Source: JBHEPS01 sp046261635
GTDB lineage: Bacteria; Acidobacteriota; Thermoanaerobaculia; Gp7-AA8
NCBI GenBank assembly: GCA_046261635.1
Contig: JBHEOL010000030.1
Location: 1-7,216 of the forward strand
Reading direction: 5' to 3'
DNA length: 7,216 bases
Made by a program: the position numbers and the translations under genes. This document shows positions 6,535 through 7,216 of this stretch, piece after piece. Numbering within the stretch: the stretch's first letter is position 1; every line of letters begins with the position of its first letter. The notes beneath the pieces were generated by a model. That model ran no database searches. It saw nothing but the letters and a program-made list of their open reading frames with translations, and was not told the DNA's origin.

Positions 6535-7216
6535 TCAGGAAGAAGACGGCGGAGCGGTCGGGGACGGCGTGATCCGCGGTTCTCCTCGCGGCTCGGCCGG
6601 CCGGCTGATCGCCAGGGTCTGGTCGAGGGTCTGCCCGCCGACGGGACCGAAATCGAGAGTCCGGATCGGGAACGGAATCGTGATGCCGTTTGCGTCGTAA
6701 GCCTGCTTGATGGCGATGATCGCCTCGCTTCTGGCCGCGAGAAAGTCGATCTGCGCCGTCGTGTCGATCCAGAAGCGCGCGATCAGGTTGATCGAGCTGT
6801 CGCCGAACTCGGTGAAAAAGACCTCCGGGTCGTGTTTCTCGTCGCGCGTGGAGACGGTACGCAGGGCGCTTTCGGTCACCTCGCGGACCTGAGGCAGATC
6901 TTCGCCGTAGGTGACTCCGACCGGGATCTCGACCCTCCGTCTCCCCGATACCGTGAAATTGATGATCGGGTTCCCGATAACGTCCCGGTTCGGCAGCCGT
7001 GCGATCTCGCCCGACAGAAGGCGGAGGACGGTCGTGCGGAGGTTGATCTGGTGAACGAAGCCGCGCTGATCCTGAAGCGTGACGAGATCGCCCAGCCGGT
7101 AAGGCCTCCGCCAGGCGATCACGAATCCGGCGATGTAATCGGATGCGATCTGCTGGAATGCGAATCCGAGGGCAAGCCCGACGATACCGACGCCGGCGAG
7201 GAGCGAGGTGACGGTC
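6535..7216 (-). CDS. MscS-family mechanosensitive channel, 5' end beyond window
   Basis: The 226 visible residues are the C-terminal part of an MscS-family channel, an inner-membrane pore that releases solutes on hypo-osmotic shock. The N terminus lies beyond position 7216. Visible residues 1-32 form the pore-lining helix, rich in Gly/Ala (LLAGVGIVGLALGFAFQQ, then IASDYIAGF). Next comes the beta domain with RRPYRLGDLV, GFVHQINLRTT and LPNRDVIGNPIINF, then the alpha/beta domain ending in PFPIRTLDFG. The last 30 or so residues are a Pro/Ser/Thr-rich tail (ITPSPTAPPSSS) without family resemblance, probably disordered. The GTG at 7122 is an internal valine, not a start, because the pore helix continues upstream in frame. 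The gene precedes thiC on the same strand with 176 bp between them, filled by thiC's own promoter and riboswitch, so the pairing is probably not functional. Confidence 0.9.
   Translation of the reverse strand, partial: TVTSLLAGVGIVGLALGFAFQQIASDYIAGFVIAWRRPYRLGDLVTLQDQRGFVHQINLRTTVLRLLSGEIARLPNRDVIGNPIINFTVSGRRRVEIPVGVTYGEDLPQVREVTESALRTVSTRDEKHDPEVFFTEFGDSSINLIARFWIDTTAQIDFLAARSEAIIAIKQAYDANGITIPFPIRTLDFGPVGGQTLDQTLAISRPAEPRGEPRITPSPTAPPSSS

Noticed and set aside
6535..7122. Complete channel gene starting at the GTG at 7122
   Set aside because: The frame stays open to the window edge and encodes the MscS pore helix upstream of that GTG, so the gene is truncated by the window and the GTG is internal.

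Overview
The window is GC-rich bacterial chromosomal DNA with strong G/C bias at third codon positions. It holds six complete or near-complete genes plus one gene cut by the right edge. There is no rRNA, tRNA, phage gene or insertion sequence. Gene content (YfcC-type transporter, DedA-rhodanese fusion, YIP1-family protein, ThiC with a TPP riboswitch, MscS-type channel), together with abundant intergenic 7-bp tandem repeats and GCGGAGGAT-GA-ATCCTCCGC palindromes, suggests an Acidobacteriota-like or similar soil/sediment organism. That placement is an impression from style, not a demonstrated assignment.

Layout. Positions 1-118 hold a TTCTGCC heptad array followed by a TATAAT box. Positions 119-1868 (+) are a two-gene unit: a YfcC-family carrier and, 16 bp later, a small lipoprotein with a strong Shine-Dalgarno. 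A perfect 13-bp hairpin (1879-1908) separates it from a convergent gene for a small four-helix membrane protein (1912-2364, -). The divergent intergenic region 2365-2589 carries three hairpin-forming palindromes. Positions 2590-3519 (+) encode a DedA membrane protein fused to a rhodanese domain, whose reading frame is interrupted by one TGA two codons after the catalytic cysteine. A YIP1-family membrane protein follows (3601-4299, +). A roughly 170-bp inverted repeat made of heptads (4306-4476) sits between it and the convergent thiC (4469-6358, -) and contains the thiC stop codon. thiC is preceded by a textbook TPP riboswitch and a recognisable promoter. An MscS-family channel gene (6535 to beyond 7216, -) lies upstream on the same strand.

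How the parts work together. Most units look independent: nutrient transport, sulfur/membrane homeostasis, thiamine synthesis and osmotic protection. The clear regulatory logic is TPP feedback on thiC. The feature most worth following is the in-frame TGA in the rhodanese active-site loop. The frame, codon bias and rhodanese signature all continue after it, the codon falls where I expect a cysteine from memory of related proteins, and a stem-loop with a bulged U and a G-containing apical loop lies at a spacing suited to a bacterial SECIS. It is either a selenocysteine codon (Cys-x-Sec) or a very recent nonsense mutation or base error. Three plus-strand genes also have -10-like hexamers 6-9 nt from their start codons and no Shine-Dalgarno, suggesting leaderless transcripts.
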